Assembly: GCF_008710285.1 (NCBI RefSeq)
Contig: NZ_VYQF01000002.1
Span: 186,001-250,000 of the forward strand
Source of the DNA: Ginsengibacter hankyongi
GTDB taxonomy: Bacteria > Bacteroidota > Bacteroidia > Chitinophagales > Chitinophagaceae
Direction: 5' to 3'
Length of the DNA: 64,000 nt
Under the pieces are notes generated by a model. The model ran no database searches and was not told where the DNA came from. It saw only the letters and a list, made by a program, of their open reading frames with translations. This document shows positions 1 through 8,135 of this stretch, piece after piece. Made by a program: the position numbers and the translations under genes. Position 1 is the first letter of the stretch, and each line of letters starts with the position of its first letter.

Positions 1-1003
1 CAAAATCCATTTGCGCCTCAAAACGAGGATCAGTTTTTCGTAAAACAGCATGTCCATAACCCGGAACAACTTTGCCTTCAGCCAGGGTTTTCCTCACATA
101 CTCCCCAATCTGTTCTTTAGTAGGCAGATCGGTTTCGAGTTCTTCCTGCATTTCGAAAATCCATTTTATTACTTCCTGGTTAGCGAGGCCATGTAACGGT
201 CCGGCAAGGCCATTCATACCTGCTGCAAAGGAAAGATAAGGATCGCTTAATGCTGAGCCAACAAGGTGTGTTGCGTGTGCAGAAACATTTCCACCTTCAT
301 GATCGCAATGTATGGTCATATACAAACGCATTAACTCCCTGAAACTTTGGTCTTCAAAACCCAGCATGTGGGCAAAATTACCCGCCCAATCGAGCAAGCC
401 ATTGGGTTGAATATGATTACCAAGCTTATACTTACGGCGATAGATATACGCAGCTATGCGTGGCAACCTCGCAATAAGGTCCATCGTGTCGTCAAACACC
501 GCAGCCCAATAGTCTTTTTTACTCATCCCCGCCGCATATTGCTTTGCAAAATGACTTTCGGTTTGTAAAGCCATAATACCCACCACAAACTGCGTCATTG
601 GATGTGAACTTAAAGGAAGTGCATCAATTGTATGAAATACATGCCCGGGAACATGACTGCGTCTTTGCCATACGTTAGTTACATGCTGAGCATCTTCCTC
701 TGTGGGTAATTCCCCGACAAGCATTAAATAAAATAAACCTTCCGGCAAGGGCTCACTTCCACCATCTGCTTTAGGTAATTTTTCTCTTAACTCAGGGATA
801 GAATACCCGCGAAACCTGATACCATCCTGCGAATCAAGTAAAGAAGTTTCTGTTACAAGCCCGGTAATGCCACGCATTCCCTGGTAAATTTGAGAAAGCT
901 TTACTTCTCCAATAACTTTTTCTCCATGCTGTTTTAAGATATCTTTTACCTCTGCAGAAAGACCATCAGCCTTTTCCTTAAACTTGTCTTTAATTACGCC
1001 CAT
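1..1003 (-). CDS. gltA: Citrate synthase, mitochondrial (eukaryotic) type, 3' end cut by window
   Basis: Condenses oxaloacetate and acetyl-CoA to citrate, the entry step of the TCA cycle, in the cytoplasm. The minus-strand frame is open for 334 codons from the ATG at 1003 to the window edge, so roughly the last quarter is missing. The visible protein carries the catalytic-site signatures of the eukaryotic type: CDHEGGNVSAH, then GPLHGLANQEV with one catalytic His, then VPGYGHAVLRKTDPRF with a second His. The final catalytic Asp region lies outside the window. The N-terminal half has RFRGYSIPE and GLFYLMLVGELPT, also typical of mitochondrial enzymes rather than of the hexameric GltA type of Enterobacteria. 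A perfect -7 box lies 34 nt upstream of the start codon. Family assignment is very secure. The gltA symbol is by function. Confidence 0.95.
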   Translation of the reverse strand, partial: MGVIKDKFKEKADGLSAEVKDILKQHGEKVIGEVKLSQIYQGMRGITGLVTETSLLDSQDGIRFRGYSIPELREKLPKADGGSEPLPEGLFYLMLVGELPTEEDAQHVTNVWQRRSHVPGHVFHTIDALPLSSHPMTQFVVGIMALQTESHFAKQYAAGMSKKDYWAAVFDDTMDLIARLPRIAAYIYRRKYKLGNHIQPNGLLDWAGNFAHMLGFEDQSFRELMRLYMTIHCDHEGGNVSAHATHLVGSALSDPYLSFAAGMNGLAGPLHGLANQEVIKWIFEMQEELETDLPTKEQIGEYVRKTLAEGKVVPGYGHAVLRKTDPRFEAQMDF

Positions 1004-1036
1004 AATCAAAAAAAATTAAAATTGTGATTGCTTTTT

Positions 1037-1044
1037 CAAACTTA
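1037..1044 (-). promoter_or_regulatory. -7 promoter box (TAAGTTTG) for citrate synthase
   Basis: The minus strand reads TAAGTTTG, an exact match to the Bacteroidota -7 consensus TAnnTTTG. It predicts a leader of about 25 nt before the ATG at 1003. No convincing -33 element is seen. Confidence 0.5.
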
Positions 1045-1134
1045 ATGAACAGCCCTAAAGTTAAGATGCGAGTGACTGTTAAACAAATGAAATATTAGCA
1101 TTAAAATATTGATAATGCAAAAATAAAGTCTGCT

Positions 1135-2226
1135 TTACTTTGAATTACGACGGTACAAATACCAGGCAAGTCCGCCAAAAACCACGTTAGGCAACCATGC
1201 AGCTATGAATGGATTAAAATTTCCTTTCATTGAAAATACAGATGAAAACCGCCCAACTAAAATATATAAAACACATATCATAACTCCTATAGCCAAATGA
1301 AACCCGCTTCCACCACGGATCTTACGCGAAGCAACAGAAGCACCGATAACAGTTAAAATTAAAACGGAAACCGGGTTTGCGTTCCTGTTATTTTTTTCCA
1401 GCAATAAAGTATTTACATCTTCAGCTCCGCGTAATTTCTCCAGCTGAATAAATTCATTCAATTCCGGGGTTGAAAGTTTATCCTTCATATACTCATCTAT
1501 CTGCAGGTCGCGGGGTTTAAAATTGAAATTCATTTGCATCTCAGGAATTTGTTTCACCTCCTGGTGCAAACCATTTATTTTGCGCTCAACAATATTGTTG
1601 AGTTTCCATTTTCGGGTAGCCGTATCCCAAGCGAAAGACTGGGCTCTTAAATTATAAACAAGTTTTGTGTTATTAAATCTTTGTATAAAAAAATTACCGC
1701 CCGTACGGTTTATCGTATCATAATATCTTACACCGGCATAAGAAAATGAATCGAGCTTAAAATATTTATTACTTATTGTCGACGTATTTTGATAACCGCC
1801 ATAATTAAAATCTATATATTTTGAGTTAAACGTTGCCCATTTTTGATTTGCCGGAGGAAGAACATATTGATTGCACCACCACAAAAAAATGGTAAACAAT
1901 AATCCTCCAAAAATATATGGTCTCAAAAAACGACTAAAGCTGACACCACTGCTGAGAACGGCAATAATTTCTGAACGGTTGGCCATTATTGAAGTAAAAA
2001 AAATTACCGAAAGAAAAATAAAAAGAGGAAAAAGCATTGCATCAATGCGGGGTATAAAGCCAAAGTAATATTGTGTAATTATTGTTTTGTAAGGAAGTTT
2101 TGTTTTTGCGAAATCATCGGTTTTTTCACTTAGATCAACAATTACAACCAACACAGTGAGGGCTATGAGGAAAAAGAAAAGTGTAAGAAAAAATTTTTTA
2201 AGTATATACCCGTCTATCTTTTTCAT
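1135..2226 (-). CDS. LptF/LptG family permease (LPS export)
   Basis: Inner-membrane permease of the YjgP/YjgQ family, which with LptB2 and LptC extracts lipopolysaccharide from the inner membrane for transport to the outer membrane. The 363-residue length is normal. The layout is typical: one N-terminal membrane helix (about 8-30), two more within about 55-120, a soluble periplasmic beta-rich segment (about 130-280), then three C-terminal helices (about 290-358). The motif MANRSEIIAVLSSGVS in the first membrane block is the family hallmark. Bacteroidota often have LptF and LptG in separate loci, and the sequence alone does not let me decide which paralogue this is. The gene is monocistronic with its own -7 box. 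The Kdo transferase at 13 kb belongs to the same LPS pathway. Confidence 0.9.
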   Translation of the reverse strand: MKKIDGYILKKFFLTLFFFLIALTVLVVIVDLSEKTDDFAKTKLPYKTIITQYYFGFIPRIDAMLFPLFIFLSVIFFTSIMANRSEIIAVLSSGVSFSRFLRPYIFGGLLFTIFLWWCNQYVLPPANQKWATFNSKYIDFNYGGYQNTSTISNKYFKLDSFSYAGVRYYDTINRTGGNFFIQRFNNTKLVYNLRAQSFAWDTATRKWKLNNIVERKINGLHQEVKQIPEMQMNFNFKPRDLQIDEYMKDKLSTPELNEFIQLEKLRGAEDVNTLLLEKNNRNANPVSVLILTVIGASVASRKIRGGSGFHLAIGVMICVLYILVGRFSSVFSMKGNFNPFIAAWLPNVVFGGLAWYLYRRNSK

Positions 2227-2253
2227 ACAACCTCAATAGTAAATAGTAAGTAC

Positions 2254-2261
2254 CAAAAGTA
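2254..2261 (-). promoter_or_regulatory. -7 promoter box (TACTTTTG) for the LptF/LptG permease
   Basis: Exact TAnnTTTG match on the minus strand, 28 nt before the ATG at 2226. No clear -33 element was identified. Confidence 0.5.
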
Positions 2262-2303
2262 AATTAAAAATTAAACTGAATACGGGAGTGGTTGTTAAAA
2301 CAA

Positions 2304-2627
2304 TCATTTCCTTTTTGCAACCAGCGTGTATGAATCTTTTATACATTCTTTCAGTTGTTTTGAGGTGAGTTGTCCATCTACGACTATGGTATTCCAATGT
2401 TTTTTATTCATATGATAACCCGGCATAATACACGAATATTGTTCCCGCAGTTCTATAGCGTATTCAGGATTACATTTTACATTAAATTGTAAAACTTCAG
2501 ATGAGAGGGATGTCAGTAAAAAAGTTTTGTTATCAACTTTAAAAACAAGTGTATCGTTTCCAAAAGGAAAACCTTCAGTTACATTTTTTAATGATAATGC
2601 ATATTCTCTTAATTCTTCAATGTTCAT
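2304..2627 (-). CDS. MmcQ/YjbR family protein
   Basis: Small cytoplasmic protein of 107 residues of the MmcQ/YjbR family (CyaY-like fold, DNA-binding-like surface), whose biochemical role is not established. Supporting features are the N-terminal MNIEELREYALSL helix, the central FGNDTLVFKV strand region and the conserved PGYHMNKKHWNTI segment before the C-terminal helix. The length matches the family. It stands alone between the permease and the M16 peptidase genes, so the context gives no functional clue. Start is ATG with A/T-rich upstream sequence and no Shine-Dalgarno site. Confidence 0.85.
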   Translation of the reverse strand: MNIEELREYALSLKNVTEGFPFGNDTLVFKVDNKTFLLTSLSSEVLQFNVKCNPEYAIELREQYSCIMPGYHMNKKHWNTIVVDGQLTSKQLKECIKDSYTLVAKRK

Positions 2628-2695
2628 TTTTTGTAAAATGAATTATTTTGATACAAATATTTAATTGCAAAATTAAAACTGTATTTGCAAAAGCT

Positions 2696-2723
2696 AAAAG
2701 GCCATCTTAGAAGACAGCCTTTT
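2696..2723 (-). terminator. Intrinsic terminator after the M16 peptidase gene
   Basis: On the minus strand an 11-bp stem (two G-U pairs) with loop TTCTAA begins 15 nt after the stop codon at 2739. It has A-rich and T-rich flanks (AAAAGGC ... GCCTTTT), the usual A-stem-T form. Confidence 0.6.
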
Positions 2724-2738
2724 TGTAAATCTTATTTT

Positions 2739-5549
2739 TTATTTTTTCTCCGGCATCAAAATCCCCGTGAGTACATTGTTCGTGGAGAGTAATAATTTGG
2801 CTGCATCCTGAACGTCTTTTTGAGTTAATGCATTCACATATTTTTCATAGTTAATAAAATAATCAGGATTGGTTCCCGGGAAGTTGAAGCTTTGAAGTTC
2901 GGAAAGCCACGTTCCGTTTTCTTTAATATTTACTTTGTATTGTTCTCTCCATTGTTGCTTCACCTTTTCCAGGTTTTCTTTTGAAGGGCCTTCTTTAATC
3001 AGGTTCTGGATTTCTTTGTGGGCAGCATACAGAAGTGTATCTACTTTTTCAGGCCCGCATGGTAGCTGAAGAAAAAATGTATAATGTGAATATGGATATT
3101 TCTCAAACTGCGCCTGTGTTCCACCGCCATAAATTCCCTGTATTTTTTCTCTTAGCTCTTCAATTATCCTTATGTTTAATATTTCACTTATCGCATCGGC
3201 CTTCATATCAAGTGCATCACTGTACGGTACTTCGCCACTATAGACGCCAACAATAAGACTCTTTTGTTCTTTGCCCTTATTCACAATGAAATTGACTTTG
3301 CCTTTTGTAGGTCTTAATTTATTATCAACATACATAAACTTTTTTGGCGAAGAAGGAAGGCTTGCAATATACTTTTCAATCAAAGGTTTCAAATCGCTTT
3401 CTTTAAAGCTTCCAACAAAAGTAAAATGCATGCCATTTGCATTGCCAAACCTTTCTTTGTAAATCTGCATTAATCTGCTGAGATTTATGTTATCAAAATA
3501 TTCTGGTTTGGGAACTGCGACCGGCGCAAGCGGACTATTATGATAAAGCTCCTTATATAAAGTATCAACAAATACGGCCTGTGGATTAGCGCTTAAAAAA
3601 GCGAGTTGTGTTTTATTTTTTTGAACAAAAGATTTAAATAAACTTGTATCAACACGCGGTGACGTAAAATATAAATAGATCAGCTGCATCATAGATTCCA
3701 AATCTTTTACAGAACTGCTTCCACTTACGCCTTCAGAAATATTTGAAAACACAGGATTTACTTTAACCGTTTTTCCAGACAATGCTTTTTGCAAATCAAC
3801 CGGGGAAAAATTTCCAACACCCATACTATTTACAACTGCTGTTGCATATTCGGCATTGTACTTATCTTTTATGCCATAATTATTTTTTCCTCCGGGCCTT
3901 ATGGCACTCATTAATATTTGATCGTTCTTAAAATCGGTGGGTTTTATGGTAACTGCAACTCCATTGTTTAATGCAAAATCCGTAGTACCCAATCGTGCAT
4001 TCCTTTTAGTACCTATTATTTTACCTGGTTTAGGCAACGTGGTCATTAATGATGAAGCGATTGCTTTTTCTTCATAAGGCTTCACATCCATTTTTGCAGC
4101 CGAAGAAGCAACAGCCAGCAAATCATTCCCGGTTGGCAATTCCTTTCCTATAGCAGGTTCAGGACCGAGAAGCGCCAGGTATTGCTTTGGATTTTGTTGC
4201 AGGCTTTTGCTAATCTCATTAACGTCATCAATTGAAATCTGAGGAAGCAGTTCTTTATAATATTTGTCCTCATTTTCAATTCCTGGAATGGGTTCCTGTG
4301 TTAAAAAATTTTGAATATATTCGGAAACATAATCAGATGATTCTGTCTTATTTCTTTCATTGTACATTTTATCCATCTGGTTTAGCAAATTACTTTTTGC
4401 CCTATCGAGTTCAGGCTTTGTAAAACCATATTTTTTTACTCTTTCCAGTTCTTCTTCAAATGCATTAAGACCTGTTGTTGAACTATTACTACCGGTGCCA
4501 ATGCTTGCTCCGAAAGATTCGTAGCCCCTGGCAAAAGATCCAAAATCGGTAAAAGCGTACACGAAAGGAGGATTTTCTTTTTGAGTAAGCTCGCGAAGGC
4601 GTTGGTTAAAAAGCGTTGTAAAAATCTGTTTGGTAAGATCTTTTTTATAGTCTTCGAGTGTTACTATCGGATGAATTGGTTCGGCTGAATAATTCACGAT
4701 TGTCGTATAGCTGGTGGCTTCTTTATCAGTAACCACATTTGCCTTATCGCTCTCGTATGGCGGCATAGATGGTTTAATTCTCAACCTTTCGTTTGCAGGA
4801 TTTGTGAGCCCCGCAAAATGCTTTTTTATAAGTTCCTCAGCCTTACCGGGGTCAATATCACCAACCACAATTACTGCCATAAGATCTGGCCTGTACCAAT
4901 CTTTATAAAATTTTCTGATGGTGGCATAACTGGCAATCTTGATAATGCTATCCAAACCTATGGGAAGCCGGTTTGCATAGAGTGAGCCTGCAAATACGTT
5001 AGGATATATTTTGCGATACATGCGATCGTTGGCTCCTTTACCTAACCTGCTTTCTTCGAGTACTACCGGCCTTTCACCATCAATGTCGTCGGTATCATAA
5101 GTGACGTTGTGCGCCCAATCTTCCAATATTTCAAAACCTTTATCAATATTTTCAGGTCTGTCAGTTGGAATAGGAAGTATATAAATTGTTTGGTCGAAAC
5201 TTGTGTTAGCGTTTAAGTCGTTTCCAAATCCAACACCTATAGATTGTAAAAAAGAAATAATATCATTTTTCTTAAAATGAGTGGTTCCGTTAAAAGCCAT
5301 ATGCTCACTAAAATGTGCAAGGCCTTGCTGGTTCTCATCTTCAAGGATTGAACCTGCGTTTACGACTAACCGTAATTCTACTTTTTGTTCCGGCTTTTTA
5401 TTTTGCCTTATGTAATACGTAAGCCCGTTGCTAAGTTTACCAATTCTTACATTTGGATCAATGGGTAATGTATCATTTAGATTTTGCTGCGCAAAAGATG
5501 AACACGTAGAAATAAAAAGAAAGAAATTAATGAGCCTTAAAAATTTCAT
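2739..5549 (-). CDS. Secreted M16 family zinc metallopeptidase (PqqL-like, two M16 modules)
   Basis: Predicted exported zinc peptidase of 936 residues that would degrade peptides or small proteins in the periplasm or at the cell surface. I start it at the ATG at 5549, which gives a clean signal peptide (MKFLRLINFFLFIS...SFAQQ). A longer frame exists to a TTG at 5585, but that codon lies inside the -7 promoter box. The inverted zinc motif HxxEH is present as HFSEH (residues 79-83), followed downstream by the third ligand region VVLEESRLGKG. Two full M16 halves follow one another: the N half is catalytic, while the C half (from about residue 530) lacks HxxEH, as usual in this family. The gene has its own promoter and terminator, separate from the sugar operon upstream. 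Confidence 0.92.
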   Translation of the reverse strand: MKFLRLINFFLFISTCSSFAQQNLNDTLPIDPNVRIGKLSNGLTYYIRQNKKPEQKVELRLVVNAGSILEDENQQGLAHFSEHMAFNGTTHFKKNDIISFLQSIGVGFGNDLNANTSFDQTIYILPIPTDRPENIDKGFEILEDWAHNVTYDTDDIDGERPVVLEESRLGKGANDRMYRKIYPNVFAGSLYANRLPIGLDSIIKIASYATIRKFYKDWYRPDLMAVIVVGDIDPGKAEELIKKHFAGLTNPANERLRIKPSMPPYESDKANVVTDKEATSYTTIVNYSAEPIHPIVTLEDYKKDLTKQIFTTLFNQRLRELTQKENPPFVYAFTDFGSFARGYESFGASIGTGSNSSTTGLNAFEEELERVKKYGFTKPELDRAKSNLLNQMDKMYNERNKTESSDYVSEYIQNFLTQEPIPGIENEDKYYKELLPQISIDDVNEISKSLQQNPKQYLALLGPEPAIGKELPTGNDLLAVASSAAKMDVKPYEEKAIASSLMTTLPKPGKIIGTKRNARLGTTDFALNNGVAVTIKPTDFKNDQILMSAIRPGGKNNYGIKDKYNAEYATAVVNSMGVGNFSPVDLQKALSGKTVKVNPVFSNISEGVSGSSSVKDLESMMQLIYLYFTSPRVDTSLFKSFVQKNKTQLAFLSANPQAVFVDTLYKELYHNSPLAPVAVPKPEYFDNINLSRLMQIYKERFGNANGMHFTFVGSFKESDLKPLIEKYIASLPSSPKKFMYVDNKLRPTKGKVNFIVNKGKEQKSLIVGVYSGEVPYSDALDMKADAISEILNIRIIEELREKIQGIYGGGTQAQFEKYPYSHYTFFLQLPCGPEKVDTLLYAAHKEIQNLIKEGPSKENLEKVKQQWREQYKVNIKENGTWLSELQSFNFPGTNPDYFINYEKYVNALTQKDVQDAAKLLLSTNNVLTGILMPEKK

Positions 5550-5582
5550 GATAGCTGTTTTATTTAATAGATGTTGAAGAGA

Positions 5583-5590
5583 CAAATATA
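5583..5590 (-). promoter_or_regulatory. -7 promoter box (TATATTTG) for the M16 peptidase
   Basis: Exact TAnnTTTG match. It predicts transcription starting near 5577, downstream of the alternative TTG at 5585, which supports translation from 5549. Confidence 0.6.
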
Positions 5591-5644
5591 ACCGAACAGA
5601 AAATAAAAATTATGCAAAATGGATAAAGGGCAAAAAAGTATGGC

Positions 5645-6550
5645 TCAGTTATTAATTTCAGAATAAGAGCGCAAGCATTTATGCAGACTTTCTTGCCAGG
5701 AAGGAATATTGATATTAAGAATTCTTTTAATCTTAGAGGTATCCAAAACTGAATACTGTGGCCTCTTTGCGGGTGTCGAATATTGAGAAGTGGGAACAGG
5801 AAAAATTTTACAGGAGCTGTTTACAAATTCTTTTATTGTTAGAGCAAACTCGAACCATGTAGTTATACCAGCGTTACAATAATTTACGATACCGTTATAT
5901 TCATTATTATTTTCTGTACCCTCAACAAAGGTCATAATTATTTGTGCCAGGTCCGCTGCATAGGTGGGACATCCATACTGATCGTTAACAACGTTTATAC
6001 TTTCTTTTTCCTTGAACAAACGAAGCATTGTTTTAACAAAGTTGTTTCCGTAAACCGAATACACCCACGAAGTTCTTATAATAAGTGCAGATGAATTATG
6101 ATTTAAAACAAGTTCCTCACCTTTAAGTTTCGACCATCCATAAACATTTAAAGGAGCAACTGCATCTTCTTCTTTTAAAGCCTGCTTCGATGTTCCATCA
6201 TAAACATAATCGGTAGAGATGTGAATTAATTTTGTATGGTGATCGTTGCAGGTTGATGCCAGAAACCCCGCTGCATCAGCATTAATAAGAAAAGCTTTTT
6301 CCGTTTCTGTTTCAGCTTTATCTACTGCCGTGTATGCGGCGCAATTGACGCAATAATTTACCTGCTGCTTTTCAAAAAACTCACGCAATGAATTCGCGTC
6401 CTCAATAGCAAGTTCTTCTTTTGAGGTAAATAAAAATTTATAGGCTGGATATTTCAATGAAAGTTGCCGCAATTCACTTCCAAGCTGGCCGTTAGCTCCT
6501 GTTACAAGAATAGTAGATTTATAATCGGTGGAAGTAATTGTATCAACCAT
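5645..6550 (-). CDS. rfbD: dTDP-4-dehydrorhamnose reductase
   Basis: Last step of dTDP-L-rhamnose synthesis: NAD(P)H-dependent reduction of dTDP-4-dehydro-L-rhamnose. An extended short-chain dehydrogenase fold is shown by the Rossmann motif GANGQLG at about residue 18-24, the STDYVYDG segment and the catalytic YGWSK (Y and K about 137 and 141). The ATG at 6550 gives 301 residues and overlaps the rfbC stop by 8 nt, indicating translational coupling. A TTG three codons upstream is possible but less likely. It is the last gene of the seven-gene sugar operon. Genes for the first two steps (rfbA thymidylyltransferase, rfbB dehydratase) are not in the window. Confidence 0.93.
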   Translation of the reverse strand: MVDTITSTDYKSTILVTGANGQLGSELRQLSLKYPAYKFLFTSKEELAIEDANSLREFFEKQQVNYCVNCAAYTAVDKAETETEKAFLINADAAGFLASTCNDHHTKLIHISTDYVYDGTSKQALKEEDAVAPLNVYGWSKLKGEELVLNHNSSALIIRTSWVYSVYGNNFVKTMLRLFKEKESINVVNDQYGCPTYAADLAQIIMTFVEGTENNNEYNGIVNYCNAGITTWFEFALTIKEFVNSSCKIFPVPTSQYSTPAKRPQYSVLDTSKIKRILNINIPSWQESLHKCLRSYSEINN

Positions 6551-7103
6551 TAAATTCAAAATTATGCTTGCAATTTTCGAGAGAAGGATAAATGGAATCT
6601 TTTTCTGAAACCTTCACATTTTCGGTTGGAATTCGCCAGTCTATATTCAATAAAGGATCGTTCCATGCGACACCACCTTCACTTTCTTTATTATAAAATG
6701 CATCGCATTTATAAAAAACTTCTGCTGTTTCGCTTATTACTGAATAGCCATGTGCAAAACCTCTAGGCACTAAAAGTTGCTTTTTATTTTCAGCAGATAA
6801 CTCTATCGTGTATGCTTTTCCGTAAGTAGGTGAATTTTTCCTGAGATCAACCACCGCATCAATAATACTACCACTTAAAACCCGTATTAATTTTGTTTGC
6901 GTATACGGTTCTAATTGATAATGCAATCCTCGTATTACGCCAAAGGTAGAGCTGGCCTGGTTATCCTGTACAAAATCAATTTCAATTTTTTCTTCTAAAA
7001 AAACTTTCTGGTTATAACTTTCAAAAAAGTAGCCGCGGTTATCTCCAAAAACTTTTGGTTCAAAAATCAATAATCCGGGAAATTGGGTTTTAGTAAATGG
7101 CAT
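6543..7103 (-). CDS. rfbC: dTDP-4-dehydrorhamnose 3,5-epimerase
   Basis: Converts dTDP-4-dehydro-6-deoxy-D-glucose to the L-rhamno isomer by double epimerisation. It is a cupin-fold enzyme of 186 residues, a normal length. The catalytic His of the RGLHYQ motif is at residue 61, the conserved Lys at 71 and the catalytic Tyr in FYKCD at 131. PRGFAHGY (113-120) is another family signature. It starts 14 nt after the upstream epimerase gene and overlaps rfbD by 8 nt, so the two rhamnose steps are co-translated. Confidence 0.95.
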   Translation of the reverse strand: MPFTKTQFPGLLIFEPKVFGDNRGYFFESYNQKVFLEEKIEIDFVQDNQASSTFGVIRGLHYQLEPYTQTKLIRVLSGSIIDAVVDLRKNSPTYGKAYTIELSAENKKQLLVPRGFAHGYSVISETAEVFYKCDAFYNKESEGGVAWNDPLLNIDWRIPTENVKVSEKDSIYPSLENCKHNFEFNG

Positions 7104-7117
7104 TACAAAAAATAATT

Positions 7118-8122
7118 TTAAGCTTGACTTTTTTTATCGGAATATAGTTTTTTAAAAAATTCAATTGTTTTTATAAGCCCACCATCAAATTTTGTAGTAG
7201 GTGCGTAACCAAGTAATGTTTTTGCTAAAGAAATATCTGCAAGAGAATTACGAACATCACCTTCTCTTGGTTCACGATGGATTGCATCAACCTCAATTTT
7301 CAAATACTCCTTGATGAAGTTATATAAATAGTTGATCGAGTAATTTTCGCCGATTGCTACATTATACACTTTATTTTTTGCTTCATCATTTGTTGTAAGC
7401 ATCCCTTTAATATTTATCTGAACTGCATTTTCCACAAAGGTAAAATCACGTGTTTGCTCGCCGTCTCCATTAATAAATGCGGGCGTTTTATTCATAATTG
7501 CCTTTACAAAAAGTGGAATGACTGCAGCGTACGGGCCATCAGGATCCTGGCGCGGACCAAAAATATTAAAATACCTGAAGCCAATAACAGGTATGTTATA
7601 AACTTTTGCAAATACAGCAGCATAAAGCTCATCAGCCATCTTACTTACAGCATAGGGTGATAAACAATTTCCAGTTTTATCTTCTCTTTTAGGTAATGTA
7701 AGTTCATCTCCATAAACAGAAGAAGAAGAAGCATAAACGAACTGCTTTATATTATTTTCAACAGCCGCCATTAATATATTTACAAAACCACCGACATTAA
7801 CGTCGTTGGTACTAAAGGGTTCTTTAATGGAACGGGGAACTGAACCTAAAGCGGCCTGGTGACTTACATAATGAATTCCTTCACATGCTTTTCTGCAAGT
7901 ATCAATATTCCTTATATCGCCTTCAATAAATTCGAAGGAACTATAAGTTTTTAATATGTCGAGGTTTGTTTCGAGTCCATTAGCCATGTTATCCAGCACT
8001 CTCACTTTACCTGCATTATTTTTTAATAAATACTCCGCAATATGGCTACCGATAAAACCAGCACCACCTGTAATTAAAAACGATGAATTGCCTAAATCTT
8101 CTTCGTGAAATATATTTTCCAA
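7118..8122 (-). CDS. WbpP/TviC-like UDP-N-acetylglucosamine (uronic acid) 4-epimerase
   Basis: NAD-dependent SDR epimerase, probably interconverting UDP-GlcNAc/UDP-GalNAc or the corresponding uronic acids. The 334 residues contain GGAGFIGSH (19-27), ASSSSVYGD (about 131-139), the catalytic YAVSK (Tyr157, Lys161), and FRYFNIFGPRQDPDGPYAAV, which is characteristic of the WbpP/TviC group. The reading frame has no ATG before the Rossmann motif and an in-frame stop four codons upstream of the TTG at 8122, so translation most likely starts at that TTG. It follows the TviB/WbpO-like dehydrogenase by 13 nt. The same pair makes UDP-GalNAcA for Vi-type polysaccharides in other bacteria. Exact substrate is inferred, not seen. 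Confidence 0.85.
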   Translation of the reverse strand: MENIFHEEDLGNSSFLITGGAGFIGSHIAEYLLKNNAGKVRVLDNMANGLETNLDILKTYSSFEFIEGDIRNIDTCRKACEGIHYVSHQAALGSVPRSIKEPFSTNDVNVGGFVNILMAAVENNIKQFVYASSSSVYGDELTLPKREDKTGNCLSPYAVSKMADELYAAVFAKVYNIPVIGFRYFNIFGPRQDPDGPYAAVIPLFVKAIMNKTPAFINGDGEQTRDFTFVENAVQINIKGMLTTNDEAKNKVYNVAIGENYSINYLYNFIKEYLKIEVDAIHREPREGDVRNSLADISLAKTLLGYAPTTKFDGGLIKTIEFFKKLYSDKKSQA

Positions 8123-8135
8123 TTTTATTTTCTAT

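Noticed and set aside
1871-2068. Plus-strand ORF of 65 codons inside the permease gene, and many similar short frames opposite real genes
   Set aside because: They lie fully inside well-supported genes on the other strand, lack homology-like patterns and have no promoter. They are shadow frames.
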